In this document: positions 16,381-26,591 of the stretch, in pieces | Layout of the letters: each line of letters starts with the position of its first letter | How positions within the stretch are numbered: the stretch's first letter is position 1 | NCBI RefSeq assembly: GCF_014196595.1 | Contig: NZ_JACIEA010000001.1 | Coordinates: forward strand, 216,085 to 280,084 | Source: Sphingorhabdus rigui | GTDB taxonomy: Bacteria > Pseudomonadota > Alphaproteobacteria > Sphingomonadales > Sphingomonadaceae | DNA: 64,000 nt | Direction: 5' to 3' | The notes under the pieces: generated by a model | Databases searched by the model: none | What the model saw: the letters and a program-made list of their open reading frames with translations, nothing else | What the model was told of the DNA's origin: nothing | Translations under genes and position numbers: made by a program

Positions 16381-17571
16381 TTACGCCGTCAGCGCCGAAT
16401 AGATCATCGTTTTGATTTCGCGGCGCACCGGATAGGTGGTCGATGGCAGCAATTGCGTCATGAAAATCATGATGATGTCTTCCACCGGATCGATGAAAAA
16501 GGCGGTGGAATACATGCCGCCCCAATAAAAATCGCCGTTGGAACATGGCGCAAGTGTCGCGGCGCTGTCGATGGTCGTGGCAAAGCCAAGGCCAAAGCCA
16601 ATGCCAGCCATATCGGCCTCGCTAAACAAAGACTTCGACATTTGCGTCAGGTCTTGGCCGCCCGGAATATGGTTGGCGGTCATCAATTCTATCGTTTTGG
16701 GGCTCAAGATTTGTGCCCCATCAAGCGCGCCGCCATTCAGCAGCATCCGGCAAAAACGGTGATAGTCGGATATGCTCGACGCAAGGCCGCCGCCGCCGGA
16801 ATTGAAAGTCCAACCCTTGGCCCAGGCACTTTCGGATCCCGCCTTGTCGAGCAGCTTCATTTTGGTGTCGGGGTCAAAGCCAAAGCCGTCGGGGATGCGC
16901 GATGCCTTATCAGCGGGCACTTGGAAAAATGTATCGGCCATGCCCAGCGGCGCAAAGATATGCGTCTGGAAATATTCCGGCAGTGATAACCCGCTGATCC
17001 GTTCGACCAATATGCCGACAATGTCGGTGGCGACGGAATAATTCCACTGCGTACCGGGGTCGAATTCCAGCGGGATTTGCGCGAGCGTGTCGATCATGCT
17101 TTGCGATGTATTTTTGGTCCAGCTTTCCACATCGGTCTTGCGATAGGCCGCGTCGACATTGCCCTGTTCCTGAAAGCTATAGGTAAAACCAGCCGTGTGG
17201 CGCAGCAGATCGACGATGCGCATCTGGGTCGTTGGCGGGCGCGTCATAAACGGCACGTTGCCGCCGCCGCCCATAAATACGCCCAATTTCGCAAATTCCG
17301 GAATATATTTGGAAACCGGATCGGTCAGCGCAACCTTGCCCTGTTCGACCAGCTGCATGAACGCGACCGAGGTGATGGGCTTGGTCATCGATGCAATGCG
17401 GAAGATCGCGTCGTCGGCAACGCCTGAATTCCACTGAAGCGCAATATCATCACCGCGTCCGACCAGCAGCGCCGCAAACGGCAATTTGCCGCTGTCGAGA
17501 TATTCGGTCTGAATGAATGCAGGTATCCGGGCAAGCCGGTCTGGACGGAAACCTAATTCTTCGGCGTTCAT
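16381..17571 (-). CDS. Serine hydrolase of the beta-lactamase/esterase (class C, EstB-like) family
   Basis: 396 residues without a signal peptide. The SxxK motif SMTK is at 61-64 and the YxN-equivalent is Y178-S-V ([14 protein letters not shown]). No obvious HxG triad appears, but a WGGMYST stretch near residue 360 stands in its place, as in family VIII esterases. Such enzymes hydrolyse esters, lactones or amides in the cytoplasm. Its start overlaps the upstream SDR stop by 4 bp, making it the last gene of a seven-gene catabolic operon. Opening a lactone or ester before or after CoA activation is plausible but inferred from position only. Confidence 0.85.
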   Translation of the reverse strand: MNAEELGFRPDRLARIPAFIQTEYLDSGKLPFAALLVGRGDDIALQWNSGVADDAIFRIASMTKPITSVAFMQLVEQGKVALTDPVSKYIPEFAKLGVFMGGGGNVPFMTRPPTTQMRIVDLLRHTAGFTYSFQEQGNVDAAYRKTDVESWTKNTSQSMIDTLAQIPLEFDPGTQWNYSVATDIVGILVERISGLSLPEYFQTHIFAPLGMADTFFQVPADKASRIPDGFGFDPDTKMKLLDKAGSESAWAKGWTFNSGGGGLASSISDYHRFCRMLLNGGALDGAQILSPKTIELMTANHIPGGQDLTQMSKSLFSEADMAGIGFGLGFATTIDSAATLAPCSNGDFYWGGMYSTAFFIDPVEDIIMIFMTQLLPSTTYPVRREIKTMIYSALTA

Positions 17572-18365
17572 ACGGCTGTTTGTCCTGTTAATTGGCGGGT
17601 TACGGGGTGCGAGCTGGAAAGGCCGCCGTCGACGGCAATCGCTTGACCATTGACGTAGCTGGCCTGATCACTCGCAAGGAACAAGGCGACATTGGCGAGC
17701 TCCTCTGGCTGCGCGCCGCGGCGCAGCGGGTTGAGGCGGCCGATCTTGTCGGTCACGCCCTTTTCCTTTGCATAATCGAATGTCGGCTTGGTCATGCCGG
17801 TTTCGGTCAGGCCGGGGCAAATGGCGTTGCAGCGGACATTGGTGCCCGACAATTGTTGCGCGCTGACTTGCGCCAGATTGATGACGCCGGCTTTTGACGC
17901 CGAATAAGGCGGGCCGCCCGCACCCGAACGAATGCCCGCGACACTTGCGGTCAGGATGATCGAACCGCCATTGCCTGCATCGGCCATGACCTTGCCCGCA
18001 TGCTTGACCATCAGCCAAGGGCCGATGAGGTTGACGCGCAGGACGCTGGTGAAATTTTCGACTGTGTTGTCGAAGATACCTTCCATGCCGCCGGAAATGC
18101 CCGCATTGGCAAACGCGATATCCAGATGCCCGTGCAGTTCGATCGCCTTTGCGACAATCGCGGCGACATCCGCCTCATCGCCTGCGTCCATCTGGACGGC
18201 GGTGGCGGCGTCGCCAATCATCGCTGCAGTGTCATGCACCGATGCGGCCATATCGCCCAAAACGACCTTTGCACCTTCGGCGGCAAAGCGAATGGCCGAT
18301 GCGCGGCCAATGCCGGAACCTGCGCCCGTGATGATGGCTACTTTGCCTGCTAATGCGCCGGTCAT
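17568..18365 (-). CDS. Short-chain dehydrogenase/reductase
   Basis: 265 residues. The NAD(P) motif TGAGSGIG is at about 14-21, the NAG motif in FANAGISG, and the catalytic Ser-Tyr-Lys in [20 protein letters not shown] (YxxxK). An acidic residue follows the second strand (VVLGDM), which favours NAD over NADP. It overlaps both neighbours by 4 bp (SDR before, serine hydrolase after). In this acyl-CoA operon it would oxidise a hydroxyl, perhaps of a hydroxyacyl-CoA. Confidence 0.88.
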   Translation of the reverse strand: MTGALAGKVAIITGAGSGIGRASAIRFAAEGAKVVLGDMAASVHDTAAMIGDAATAVQMDAGDEADVAAIVAKAIELHGHLDIAFANAGISGGMEGIFDNTVENFTSVLRVNLIGPWLMVKHAGKVMADAGNGGSIILTASVAGIRSGAGGPPYSASKAGVINLAQVSAQQLSGTNVRCNAICPGLTETGMTKPTFDYAKEKGVTDKIGRLNPLRRGAQPEELANVALFLASDQASYVNGQAIAVDGGLSSSHPVTRQLTGQTAV

Positions 18366-19123
18366 ACCACTACACCCCCATCAACAACGATTGTCTGCCC
18401 AGTCATAAAGGTTGAGGCATCGGAGGCGAGATAAACGGCGGCGCCTGCAATCTCACGCGGCTCGCCAATCCGGCCCAATGCTGCGCCAGAGGTTGACGCC
18501 TTCAAATTTTCGGGATTTTCCCACAATGCCTTGGCAAAGTCGGTCTTCACCAGACCCGGAGCGATGGAGTTAATGCGCACATTATGTGGGCCAAACTCGC
18601 GGGCGAGATTTTTGGTCATCTGGATATCCGCCGCCTTGGTAATCGCATAAGCGCCCAATATCGGCGATCCGCGCAGGCCGCCGATCGACGACACAATGAC
18701 GATGGACCCGGCCTTGCGTTCGATCATTTCGGGCGCAACCATTTGGATCAACCAATGCTGCGACACGATATTGTGGTCGAGTGTCTTGCGCAGCTGTTCA
18801 TCGGTGATCGTGGCCATTGGGCCGTAATGCGGGTTCGATGCCGCGTTGCAGACCAGAACGTCGACTTTGCCAAATGCCTTGCGGGTTTCATCGACAAGGT
18901 TTTGCAACGACTCTTTGGACGAAAGGCTTGAGGCCACGGCAATCGCGGCGCCCGGATGCTTGGCATTGATGCCCGCGGCGACCGCTTCGCAATCATCGAT
19001 ATTCCGGCTGGAAATCGCCACTTTTGCGCCGTGATCGGCCATTTCCTCGGCAATCGCCTGACCAATGCCACGCGATGAACCTGTGATGATTGCGACCTTA
19101 CCGGTCATATCAAATAGTGACAT
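18362..19123 (-). CDS. Short-chain dehydrogenase/reductase
   Basis: 253 residues. TGSSRGIG (about 14-21), CNAASNP (NAG-equivalent changed to NAA), IVSSIGG with the catalytic Ser, and YAITKAA with the Tyr and Lys are all present. A serine and Arg after strand 2 (AISSRN) suggest NADP(H) preference, unlike the next SDR. The NAAS variant is common in DHRS4-like and 3-oxoacyl reductase-like SDRs. It starts 44 bp after the kinase gene and overlaps the following SDR by 4 bp. Confidence 0.88.
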   Translation of the reverse strand: MSLFDMTGKVAIITGSSRGIGQAIAEEMADHGAKVAISSRNIDDCEAVAAGINAKHPGAAIAVASSLSSKESLQNLVDETRKAFGKVDVLVCNAASNPHYGPMATITDEQLRKTLDHNIVSQHWLIQMVAPEMIERKAGSIVIVSSIGGLRGSPILGAYAITKAADIQMTKNLAREFGPHNVRINSIAPGLVKTDFAKALWENPENLKASTSGAALGRIGEPREIAGAAVYLASDASTFMTGQTIVVDGGVVV

Positions 19124-19167
19124 TGATCTCTCTCCTGTTCCTCCCGCTCATGGGGAGGATCTTATTT

Positions 19168-20250
19168 TTACGCCCCGGCTTGTTCCGCAAATTTCCATGC
19201 GGATTGCGCGAGCGGGTACACACGTTCGGCCATCGCTTGTGCATGGGACGAACTTGCGGTGCCATCGATAACGCGTTTTTTGATGCCCTGAATAATCCCC
19301 GCCAAGCGGAAGAAGTTATAGGCAAAATACCAGTTCATATCGGGCACGCCGTCGCGGTTGGTTGCCGCGCAATAACGTTCGACCATCGCGTCCAATTCAG
19401 GGATGCCGAGTGCCGCGCGGTCCAAATCCATGACGCCGGAGCGCCCTTCATTATGCGTGACCCATGCCATTGCGACATACGTGAAATCCGCCAACGGATC
19501 GCCAAGCGTCGACAGTTCCCAGTCGAGCACGGCGACAACATGTGGATCCTTGGCATCGAAAATCATGTTGTCGATGCGGTAGTCACCATGAACGACGCTG
19601 GTGCGTGTTTGTTCGGGCAGCGTTTTGGGCAGCCATTCGATCAACCGCTCCATTTCGGGCATGACTTCGGTTTCTGCCAGTCGATATTGCTTTGTCCAGC
19701 GGTCGACCTGACGTCCGAAATAATTGCCGGGTTTGCCAAAATCGGACAGTCCGGCTGCGTCGACGTCAACATTGTGCAACGCGGCCAGCGTGTCGATCAT
19801 CGCTTCATAGGTTGCTGTGCGCTCGGCCGGGTTAGACCCCGGCATCGCGCCGTCCCAAATGGTGCGGCCCTCGACCATGTCCATGATGTAGAACCAGCTG
19901 CCGATGACGCTGTCGTCGGTGCACAGGCCATAGGGCTTGGCGACGGGAAAGCCTGTGGGATGAAGCCCGGCGATGACTTTATATTCGCGGTCCACGGCAT
20001 GCGCGCTGGGCAACAATATACCCAATGGCTTGCGGCGAAGCACATATGAGCCACTTTTGGCGTTAAGCCGGTATGTCGGGTTGGATTGCCCGCCGGCGAA
20101 CTTCAGCGCCTGCACGGGGCCTTCAAAACCGGCGACATTGGCGGTCATCCATTCGGCGAGCTTGGCTTCGTCCAATATGTCCGTGCCGGTTGGTGCAACG
20201 GTACCGGTAAAGGCCGTCTGTGCATCAATGGGTGTCGGCGCTGCGGTCAT
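19168..20250 (-). CDS. APH-fold phosphotransferase, LvaA/ACAD10-like hydroxyacyl-CoA kinase candidate
   Basis: 360 residues with an aminoglycoside-phosphotransferase kinase fold: GGQSNPTYRL (glycine loop, 53-62), the lysine/arginine strand YVLRRKP (69-75), the catalytic loop HGDYRIDN (221-228) and the metal-binding DWE (243-245). This subfamily is the kinase domain of vertebrate ACAD10/ACAD11 and the bacterial LvaA type, which phosphorylates the 4-hydroxyl of 4-hydroxyacyl-CoA. Supporting this, the ACAD11/LvaC-like dehydrogenase is encoded two genes upstream in the same operon. It overlaps the Zn-alcohol dehydrogenase by 4 bp. Antibiotic resistance is unlikely given this context. Confidence 0.82.
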   Translation of the reverse strand: MTAAPTPIDAQTAFTGTVAPTGTDILDEAKLAEWMTANVAGFEGPVQALKFAGGQSNPTYRLNAKSGSYVLRRKPLGILLPSAHAVDREYKVIAGLHPTGFPVAKPYGLCTDDSVIGSWFYIMDMVEGRTIWDGAMPGSNPAERTATYEAMIDTLAALHNVDVDAAGLSDFGKPGNYFGRQVDRWTKQYRLAETEVMPEMERLIEWLPKTLPEQTRTSVVHGDYRIDNMIFDAKDPHVVAVLDWELSTLGDPLADFTYVAMAWVTHNEGRSGVMDLDRAALGIPELDAMVERYCAATNRDGVPDMNWYFAYNFFRLAGIIQGIKKRVIDGTASSSHAQAMAERVYPLAQSAWKFAEQAGA

Positions 20251-21335
20251 TGGTCAAATACGATAACCGAACGGGCCGCATCACCGCGCTTCATTTGGTC
20301 AAAGCCTTCATTGATACGTTCCAGCGGAATGGTTTCCGAAACGATGCTGTCGAGATCGAGCATGCCGCGCATGTAGAAATCGACGAGGCGCGGAATATCA
20401 ACAGGGAAGCGGTTGCCGCCCATGATCGCACCTTGCAGTTTTTTGCCCGACAGCAAATCCATTGCCGACAGACCGACCGAATGCTGCAGCGGCATCATGC
20501 CCAGTATCGTTGCAGTCCCGCCGCGCTTGAGCGATTTGACGGCAAGTTCACCCGACGCGGGGCGACCAACAGCTTCAATCGCATGATCGACGCCGCCCTT
20601 GGTCAATTCCTGAATTTGCTTGGCTGCATCAGCATCCATTGGGTCAATGACATCGGTTGCACCCAGCTTCATCGCCAGTGCCCGCTTTTCGGGCATAGGG
20701 TCAGCCGCAATGATGCGGCCCGCACCGGCAATTTTCGCCGCGTTAATCGTCGCAAGACCAACGCCGCCACAGCCGATAACTGCAATGGTTTCACCGGGCG
20801 TCACTTTGCATGCGTTGAAAATGGTGCCTGCGCCTGTGGTGACAGCGCAGCCAATGACCGATGCCTTATCAAGCGGCATTTCGGGGTTAATCGCAACGCA
20901 CGCATGTTCATGCACCAGCATCATTTCGGCATAAGCCGACAGGTTCAGCATCTGGTTGACGATGCTGCCGTCGGGGCGTGTCAGGCGTGGGGCTTCGCCG
21001 GGCTTGCGCCGCGTGTCGCCGCCAAGGCACAAGGACATCCGGCCAGAGACGCAATATTCGCAATGGCCGCAGAATGCGCTCAGGCAGGTGACAACGGCGT
21101 CGCCCACCTTAACGGTGCGCACTTCGCTGCCCACGGCCTCAACAATACCCGCCGCCTCATGACCCGGAATCGCGGGCAGGGGGTGCGGATATGTGCCTTC
21201 AATGAAATGCAGATCGCTATGGCAAAGCCCGCAGGCCGCAGTGCGGATAAGCACCTCATGCGGCCCGGGGTTCGAAATATTGATCTGTTCAATCTGAAGC
21301 GGTTTGCCCGCTTCGATCAGGACGGCAGCCTTCAC
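20247..21335 (-). CDS. Zinc-dependent alcohol dehydrogenase (MDR, class III-like)
   Basis: 362 residues. Catalytic zinc ligands are seen in CGLCHSDLH and PGHEAAG; the structural zinc cysteines in [15 protein letters not shown]; the nucleotide loop in [19 protein letters not shown]; and a following acidic residue (IAADP) suggests NAD. The length and the CLGG/TRR insertion match the class III/NDMA-like alcohol dehydrogenase group that oxidises primary or hydroxyacyl alcohols. It overlaps its neighbours by 4 bp on both sides, so it is tightly coupled to the ACAD and kinase. Confidence 0.9.
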   Translation of the reverse strand: MKAAVLIEAGKPLQIEQINISNPGPHEVLIRTAACGLCHSDLHFIEGTYPHPLPAIPGHEAAGIVEAVGSEVRTVKVGDAVVTCLSAFCGHCEYCVSGRMSLCLGGDTRRKPGEAPRLTRPDGSIVNQMLNLSAYAEMMLVHEHACVAINPEMPLDKASVIGCAVTTGAGTIFNACKVTPGETIAVIGCGGVGLATINAAKIAGAGRIIAADPMPEKRALAMKLGATDVIDPMDADAAKQIQELTKGGVDHAIEAVGRPASGELAVKSLKRGGTATILGMMPLQHSVGLSAMDLLSGKKLQGAIMGGNRFPVDIPRLVDFYMRGMLDLDSIVSETIPLERINEGFDQMKRGDAARSVIVFDQ

Positions 21336-22615
21336 CGTGCTGCTCCCATGTCACCGCTCGACATGCCTTCTTTGCCGCGGCCGCCATGCTTGCCCAATTC
21401 CATACGGGCAATCGCACGTGCGTGCACTTCGTCCGGACCATCGGCGAGGCGCAAGGTGCGCTGATGCGCCCATGCAGACGCCAGACCGAAATCGTCGGAC
21501 ACGCCGCCGCCGCCATGGGCTTGAATGGCGTTGTCGATGATGCTGAGCGCCATGTTCGGTGCCTGCACCTTGATCATCGCGATTTCCGCCGCCGCTGCCT
21601 TGTTGCCGACCTTGTCCATCATGTCCGCAGCCTTGAGGCAAAGCAGACGCGTCATTTCAATGTCGATACGCGCACGGGCGATGCGTTCTTCCCACACGCT
21701 ATGTTCGGCAACGGTCTTGCCGAAAGCAACGCGCGACTGAAGCCGCTTGCACATTTTCTCCAGCGCTTCTTCAGCGGTGCCGATGGTGCGCATGCAGTGG
21801 TGAATACGGCCAGGCCCAAGGCGCCCTTGCGCGATCTCGAAGCCGCGGCCTTCGCCCAGCAGCATGTTCGATGCCGGAATGCGGACATCCTTGAGTTCGA
21901 TTTCCATATGGCCATGCGGCGCATCGTCATATCCGAACACGGGAAGGTGACGCAGGATTTTAACGCCCGGCGCGTCGAGTTCCATCAGCACCATTGATTG
22001 CTGCGCATGACGCTTCGCTTCGAAATCGGTCTTGCCCATGACAATCGCGATTTTGCAGCGCGGATCGCCTGCACCTGATGACCACCATTTGACGCCATTC
22101 AGGACATATTCGTCGCCTTCACGGCGAATCGATGTTTCGATGTTGGTCGCATCTGACGACGCCACGGCTGGCTCGGTCATCAAAAAGGCCGAACGGATTT
22201 CGCCGTTCATCAGCGGGATCATCCACTTTTCTTTTTGCTCTGCCGTGCTGTACCGCAGGAACACTTCCATATTGCCGGTGTCCGGCGCGGAACAGTTGTA
22301 CACTTCGGATGCAAAACCGATGCGGCCCATTTCTTCGGCGCATAGGGCATATTCCATGTTGGTCAGGCCGGGGCCGTCGAAATGGACGCTGTCATCGACA
22401 TGCACGCGGCCCGACGTTGGCGGCATGAACAGGTTCCAAAGACCAGCGGCTTTCGCCCGTGCCTTTTCCTCTTCAACGACCTGAAGCACTTTCCAACGGT
22501 CACCCACGGCCTGTTCAGCATAATAATCGGCAACGCGCGGACGCAGGAAGCGTTCGTTATGGTCGCGAATGCGGTCCCGCCAGTAAGTTTGTTTGTCGGT
22601 GAGATCGAAATTCAT
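21332..22615 (-). CDS. Acyl-CoA dehydrogenase, ACAD11/LvaC-like
   Basis: 427 residues. It starts directly with the dehydrogenase fold and keeps the motifs [33 protein letters not shown] and a C-terminal GPDEVH in place of the usual [14 protein letters not shown] and the [11 protein letters not shown] stretch are what I recall from ACAD10/ACAD11 and LvaC rather than from fatty-acid ACADs. In ACAD11/LvaC systems the enzyme removes the phosphate from a 4-phosphoacyl-CoA, letting the chain re-enter beta-oxidation. The paired APH-type kinase supports that role. It lies 45 bp after the MFS gene, with a palindrome in the gap. Confidence 0.87.
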   Translation of the reverse strand: MNFDLTDKQTYWRDRIRDHNERFLRPRVADYYAEQAVGDRWKVLQVVEEEKARAKAAGLWNLFMPPTSGRVHVDDSVHFDGPGLTNMEYALCAEEMGRIGFASEVYNCSAPDTGNMEVFLRYSTAEQKEKWMIPLMNGEIRSAFLMTEPAVASSDATNIETSIRREGDEYVLNGVKWWSSGAGDPRCKIAIVMGKTDFEAKRHAQQSMVLMELDAPGVKILRHLPVFGYDDAPHGHMEIELKDVRIPASNMLLGEGRGFEIAQGRLGPGRIHHCMRTIGTAEEALEKMCKRLQSRVAFGKTVAEHSVWEERIARARIDIEMTRLLCLKAADMMDKVGNKAAAAEIAMIKVQAPNMALSIIDNAIQAHGGGGVSDDFGLASAWAHQRTLRLADGPDEVHARAIARMELGKHGGRGKEGMSSGDMGAAR

Positions 22616-22632
22616 GACTCAATTCCTCTTCC

Positions 22633-22648
22633 ATATGTAATTGCATAT
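22633..22648. promoter_or_regulatory. Imperfect palindrome between the MFS and ACAD genes
   Basis: ATATGTAATTGCATAT (22633-22648) matches its reverse complement at 14 of 16 positions and lies 18 bp before the acyl-CoA dehydrogenase start. An AT-rich palindrome of this form fits a TetR-type operator or an internal promoter element. There is no regulator gene in the cluster itself. Confidence 0.3.
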
Positions 22649-22660
22649 TTAACTGGCAGA

Positions 22661-24064
22661 CTATGCCGATGTGTTCAAGGCGCGCAAACGTTCATTATGA
22701 CTTTCGCGTGAAATTGGGAAATGCCGCAGGATAAGAACGCCTATAATTCCAAGGACGGCCACTACGCCCATATAATATAGAGCAAGCCCATCAAGGACAG
22801 CGGGGCCAACATTGCCCGGCACGGCGTTTTGGGGAAAATCGGCAAAGCTCAATATCATGCCAGCGGCAAAGGTGCCGATACCAACGGCGCATTTCTGCAT
22901 AAAGAAATAGCCTGCAAAAAACAGACCTTCGGATCGGCGTCCCGTTTCTTCCTGCGATGCCTCCACAACATCGGCCATCATCGACGATGTCAGCATCATC
23001 ATGCCGATAGCCGTGCTGTTGGAAAATATAAGGAAGGAAAACATGAATGCGACCGACGGGTCCGATGGCCCACCGGGCACAAGGTCAAGCAGCCAACTGG
23101 CGTACAAAGCGGTGTTGAAGCTGAGCGATAGCAGCGCCAGCAGGATAGCGGCGTTTTTCTTGCCAAGGCGCGCAGAAAGTGGCGGAACAATGAAAAATGC
23201 GACGATGACCGTGCCGAACAGCAGAAGTGCGTAATAGAGCATTTCCATCTGCTGCAACTGCCACAGAAAGGCGAGCTGATAGTTGCTGAGCGCAAAGGTG
23301 AGGCCCTGATTGATAAGGGCAAACAAAGCGGCCGACACCAGCCAGAGGAAGGCTTTGTTGGACAGGGTTGCCTTAACTTCGGCAAGCGCATGGCCAAGGC
23401 CTGCGCCGCGCGGGGCAGGCGGGGATTGCTTCGCCACATGGCGGTGCTGGCCCAATGCTGAAATCAGCACCGCGCCGGTCATCATCAACGCGCCCCATAA
23501 GGACAGCGAGTCATAGCCATCGGGGTCGCTCACACCCTTTTCGCCGGTGAAAAATATGCCATAGGCGAAAATCAGCATCAGCAAGCCGCCCGCCCAACCG
23601 AACAGAAAACGGTAGCGCATCAATCGCGTGCGTTCGTCATAATCGCCGGTCAGTTCCGGCACCAAAGCGATCGACGGCACTTCGCACATCGCAACCAATG
23701 TGCGCGCCAATACCGCGGTGCAGAACAGCCAGATGATCGTTCCGGTCTGCCCCATTTCGGGCGGGTGCCACAGCAGCATCCAGATAATGCCGAGCGGAAT
23801 CGCCGCGCTGTATAACCATGGAAGGCGGCGGCCCCATTTGCTTTGCGTGCGGTCGGACAGCTCGCCAATGATCGGGTCGGCAAAGGCATCGAAAATCAGC
23901 GCCGCCATAATGACAGTGCCGACCAGCCCTGCGTCAATGCCCAGCACCTGATTATAAAAAATCAGCAGAAAAACCGAAAAGCCATTGTCCTTCACGCCAT
24001 AGGCTACCGAGCCTAGACCATGGATGACCTTCAACGATCGGGGAAGTGGGACTGCTTGGGCCAT
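22661..24064 (-). CDS. MFS transporter, GPH (MelB-like) cation symporter family
   Basis: 467 residues with about twelve hydrophobic segments. The N-terminus (LKVIHGLGSVAYGVKDNGFSVFLLIFYNQVLG) and the loop AFADPIIGELSDRTQSKWGRRLPWL match the glycoside-pentoside-hexuronide:cation symporters, whose first loop reads D-P-x-x-G-x-x-x-D-R-T-x-S-x-x-G-R-R. In sphingomonads this family is common next to acyl-CoA and steroid/terpenoid catabolic genes, so the substrate may be an organic acid rather than a sugar. It appears to be the first gene of the seven-gene operon. No ribosome site precedes the ATG; a strong one sits before a leader ORF at 24071-24115. Confidence 0.87.
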   Translation of the reverse strand: MAQAVPLPRSLKVIHGLGSVAYGVKDNGFSVFLLIFYNQVLGIDAGLVGTVIMAALIFDAFADPIIGELSDRTQSKWGRRLPWLYSAAIPLGIIWMLLWHPPEMGQTGTIIWLFCTAVLARTLVAMCEVPSIALVPELTGDYDERTRLMRYRFLFGWAGGLLMLIFAYGIFFTGEKGVSDPDGYDSLSLWGALMMTGAVLISALGQHRHVAKQSPPAPRGAGLGHALAEVKATLSNKAFLWLVSAALFALINQGLTFALSNYQLAFLWQLQQMEMLYYALLLFGTVIVAFFIVPPLSARLGKKNAAILLALLSLSFNTALYASWLLDLVPGGPSDPSVAFMFSFLIFSNSTAIGMMMLTSSMMADVVEASQEETGRRSEGLFFAGYFFMQKCAVGIGTFAAGMILSFADFPQNAVPGNVGPAVLDGLALYYMGVVAVLGIIGVLILRHFPISRESHNERLRALNTSA

Positions 24065-24070
24065 GGAAAG

Positions 24071-24115
24071 TTAAATGACGCTGCGCGAAAGGGTAGTGTT
24101 TCCGTCGAATCGCAC
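24071..24115 (-). CDS. Possible 14-codon leader ORF before the MFS gene
   Basis: AGGAGAG (24123-24129) stands 7 nt before a GTG that opens a 14-codon frame, VRFDGNTTLSRSVI, ending with TAA 6 nt before the transporter ATG and in the same frame. The transporter ATG has no ribosome site of its own, so it may be translated by re-initiation after this leader. Equally, the TAA could be a mutation in a once longer N-terminus, though the transporter aligns well from its ATG. Confidence 0.3.
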   Translation of the reverse strand: MRFDGNTTLSRSVI

Positions 24116-24276
24116 GTTGTTTCTCTCCTGTTTCCTGCCTTCATGCTAGGCTTGCTTCTTGGCCTGTCAATCGCGATGCAAATGACGTTACGGCATGCTT
24201 CGCTCACCGATAAGCGCTTGCGTTTCTGCGCGTGACCGCCCAAAAATTCATCACGCAATTAAAACAGGAGAGCATG

Positions 24277-25437
24277 ATGTCCGAGCTTGAAACTTTCCGC
24301 GCCGAAGCGCGCGCCTGGCTGGAGGAAAACTGCCCAGCTGAAATGCGCACGCCTGCAAAGGGTGACGAAGATGTCTGCTGGGGCGGCCGCAATTTTGTGT
24401 TCCAATCCGACGCGCAAAAGCTTTGGCTCGAACGCTGCGTGGCGAAGGGGTACACCGTGCCCGATTGGCCCAAAGCTTATGGTGGTGCAGGCCTTAGCCC
24501 GCAGGAAACCAAAGTCTTGCGTCAGGAAATGGCAAAGCTTGGCTGCCGATCGCCGCTGAACAGCTTTGGCATATGGATGCTTGGCCCCGCACTGTTAAAG
24601 TTCGGCACCGAAGAGCAAAAAGTGCATTATATGGGCCAGATCGCGCGCGGCGAAATCCGCTGGTGTCAGGGCTATTCCGAACCCGGCTCGGGCAGCGACC
24701 TTGTATCCATGCAGACCTTTGGCGAAGACAAGGGCGATCATTGGGTCGTCAATGGCCAGAAAATCTGGACGTCCTATGCGGACAAGGCGGACTGGATTTT
24801 CTGCCTCGTGCGCACCGACAAGACCAACAAATATCAGGGCATCAGCTTCCTGTTGTTCGACATGCAAACGCCCGGCGTTACCACCAAGCCCATCAAGTTG
24901 ATTTCGGGCAATTCGCCTTTCTGCGAAACCTTCTTCGACAATGTCGTGGTCCCCAAGCATCAGATCGTTGGCGAATTGAACCGCGGATGGGATGTTGCGA
25001 AATATCTGCTCGGGCATGAGCGCGAGATGATTTCGGGCATGGGCGGCGATGGCGGCGTGACCTCCATCGGTGCGGCGATGAAGGCTGTATTGTCCGAAGA
25101 ACCCGTGCTGCGCGCGCAAATGGCATTGTTTGACGTCGAAAATCTGACATTCCGTGCGCATGGCGAACGGTTCATGGACGAATGGAAAACCGGCAAGGCG
25201 CATCCCGCTTATTCCAACCTGATGAAATATGTCGGGACCGAGCTGAATAAAAAGCGCAACGAACTGGTGATGTCGATTGGCGGAACGCAGGCGCTGGAAT
25301 GGGAAAGCGAACGTTCCAACGGCGGGTCAAAGGCACGCAATTGGTTGCGGACCAAGGCGAACTCGATTGAAGGCGGCACCAGCGAAGTCATGCTGAACGT
25401 CGTATCCAAACGTATCCTCGAAATGCCGGGAGCTTAA
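24277..25437 (+). CDS. Acyl-CoA dehydrogenase family protein (FadE26-like subunit)
   Basis: 386 residues from ATG 24277, 6 nt after AGGAG; the adjacent ATG at 24274 is also possible. Seen: GYSEPGSGSDLVSM (flavin/substrate loop), NGQKIWTSYADKADWIF and the C-terminal IEGGTSEVMLNVVSKRILEMP, all intact, so the FAD site is complete. It is followed 4 bp later by a second, less typical acyl-CoA dehydrogenase. Such adjacent pairs in sterol and bile-acid degraders form alpha2beta2 heterotetramers acting on bulky or branched side chains. It is divergent from the MFS-ACAD-kinase operon. Confidence 0.88.
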   Translation: MSELETFRAEARAWLEENCPAEMRTPAKGDEDVCWGGRNFVFQSDAQKLWLERCVAKGYTVPDWPKAYGGAGLSPQETKVLRQEMAKLGCRSPLNSFGIWMLGPALLKFGTEEQKVHYMGQIARGEIRWCQGYSEPGSGSDLVSMQTFGEDKGDHWVVNGQKIWTSYADKADWIFCLVRTDKTNKYQGISFLLFDMQTPGVTTKPIKLISGNSPFCETFFDNVVVPKHQIVGELNRGWDVAKYLLGHEREMISGMGGDGGVTSIGAAMKAVLSEEPVLRAQMALFDVENLTFRAHGERFMDEWKTGKAHPAYSNLMKYVGTELNKKRNELVMSIGGTQALEWESERSNGGSKARNWLRTKANSIEGGTSEVMLNVVSKRILEMPGA

Positions 25438-25441
25438 GAAT

Positions 25442-26578
25442 ATGGCGATGACATTGAACGACGACCAGAATATGCTGCGCGAAAGCGCGCGCGATTTCAT
25501 GGCGAGTGAAGCCCCCGTCACCCATTTCCGCAAATTTCGCGACATGGGGTGCAAGGATGGTTTCAGCCATGGCCTGTGGAAGCAGTTTGCCGAAATGGGT
25601 TTCACCGGCATCCTCATTCCCGAGGCGGAAGGCGGCATGGGCATGGGCCAGATTGAGGCTGGTATCGTGCTGGAAGAAATTGGCCGCAACCTGTCACCTT
25701 CGCCATTTCTGACGACATCGGTTGCCGCTGTCGAGGCGTTGAAGCTAGCCGACAAGGCGATGCGTGACCGCTGGTTCCCCGGAATTTTGGCGGGCGAAAC
25801 GGTTATCGGCATTGCGATTGAAGAAGGCGTAAAGCACCGGCCCGAAAAAATTGCTTGCGTCGCCGAACGCAGTGGCAATGGCTTCAAACTGACCGGGCAC
25901 AAGCAATTTGTTGTGCAAGGCACGTCGTCGGATATGCTGATCGTCGCCGCACGGACCGCAGGCGCGGTGGGAGAGACCGATGGCCTGACATTGTTCGCGG
26001 TCGACAAGGATGCGGCGGGCCTGTCGATGGAGGCGGCACGTTTGGTCGATTCCGCCATGGCGGCGCATGTGAAACTGGAGGGCGTTCAGGTGAATGCCGA
26101 CGCTGTCATTGGTGACGTTGACGGCGGCTGGGCGGTGCTTTCCAAGATGCTGGACGCGGGCCGCGTTGGGGCGGCCGCCGAAATGGTCGGCGTTGGCACC
26201 GGCGCCATGGACATGACGTTCGATTATCTGAAAACGCGCAAGCAGTTCGACCGCGTCATCGGCGAGTTCCAAGCGCTTCAGCACCGCGCCGCGCATCTTT
26301 ATGGTGAAATGGAAGGCGCGCGTTCGATTGTGCTGAAGGCGCAATCGTTAATGGACGAAGGCCATGCCAAGGCAGAGCTATATGTTGCGGCGGCCAAGGC
26401 GAAAGCAGGCCTCGCATGCAATCTTGCGGTACGCGAAGGCGTGCAGATGCATGGCGGCATTGGCATGACCGATGAATATGACATCGGCCTTTATATGAAG
26501 CGCGACCGCGGGCTGAATGAATTTTTCGGCGATGCATATTATCACGCAGACCGCGTGGCGACGATGAACGGTTATTAA
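25442..26578 (+). CDS. Acyl-CoA dehydrogenase family protein (FadE27-like partner subunit)
   Basis: 378 residues, ATG at 25442. The fold is recognisable (GFTGILIPEAEGGMGMGQIEAGIVLEEIGRN at about 53-83; LDAGRVGAAAEMVG; YLKTRKQFDRVIGEFQALQHRAA; REGVQMHGGIGMTDEYDI). The middle-domain SEP-x-GSD signature of the neighbour is absent, replaced by IAIEEGVKHRPEKIA, as expected for one subunit of a heteromeric enzyme. It lies 4 bp after the first ACAD and 13 bp before the SDR, so the three form one transcription unit. Confidence 0.87.
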   Translation: MAMTLNDDQNMLRESARDFMASEAPVTHFRKFRDMGCKDGFSHGLWKQFAEMGFTGILIPEAEGGMGMGQIEAGIVLEEIGRNLSPSPFLTTSVAAVEALKLADKAMRDRWFPGILAGETVIGIAIEEGVKHRPEKIACVAERSGNGFKLTGHKQFVVQGTSSDMLIVAARTAGAVGETDGLTLFAVDKDAAGLSMEAARLVDSAMAAHVKLEGVQVNADAVIGDVDGGWAVLSKMLDAGRVGAAAEMVGVGTGAMDMTFDYLKTRKQFDRVIGEFQALQHRAAHLYGEMEGARSIVLKAQSLMDEGHAKAELYVAAAKAKAGLACNLAVREGVQMHGGIGMTDEYDIGLYMKRDRGLNEFFGDAYYHADRVATMNGY

Positions 26579-26591
26579 AAGGACACCGAAA

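Noticed and set aside
19168-20250. Aminoglycoside resistance gene
   Set aside because: The APH fold is present, but the subfamily motifs and the operon context fit acyl-CoA metabolism, not antibiotic modification.
20220-21464. A 414-codon open frame on the + strand
   Set aside because: It is antisense to the Zn-alcohol dehydrogenase and ACAD genes, whose motifs are unmistakable; its translation is rich in His/Arg/Cys and shows no family pattern. High-GC shadow frame.
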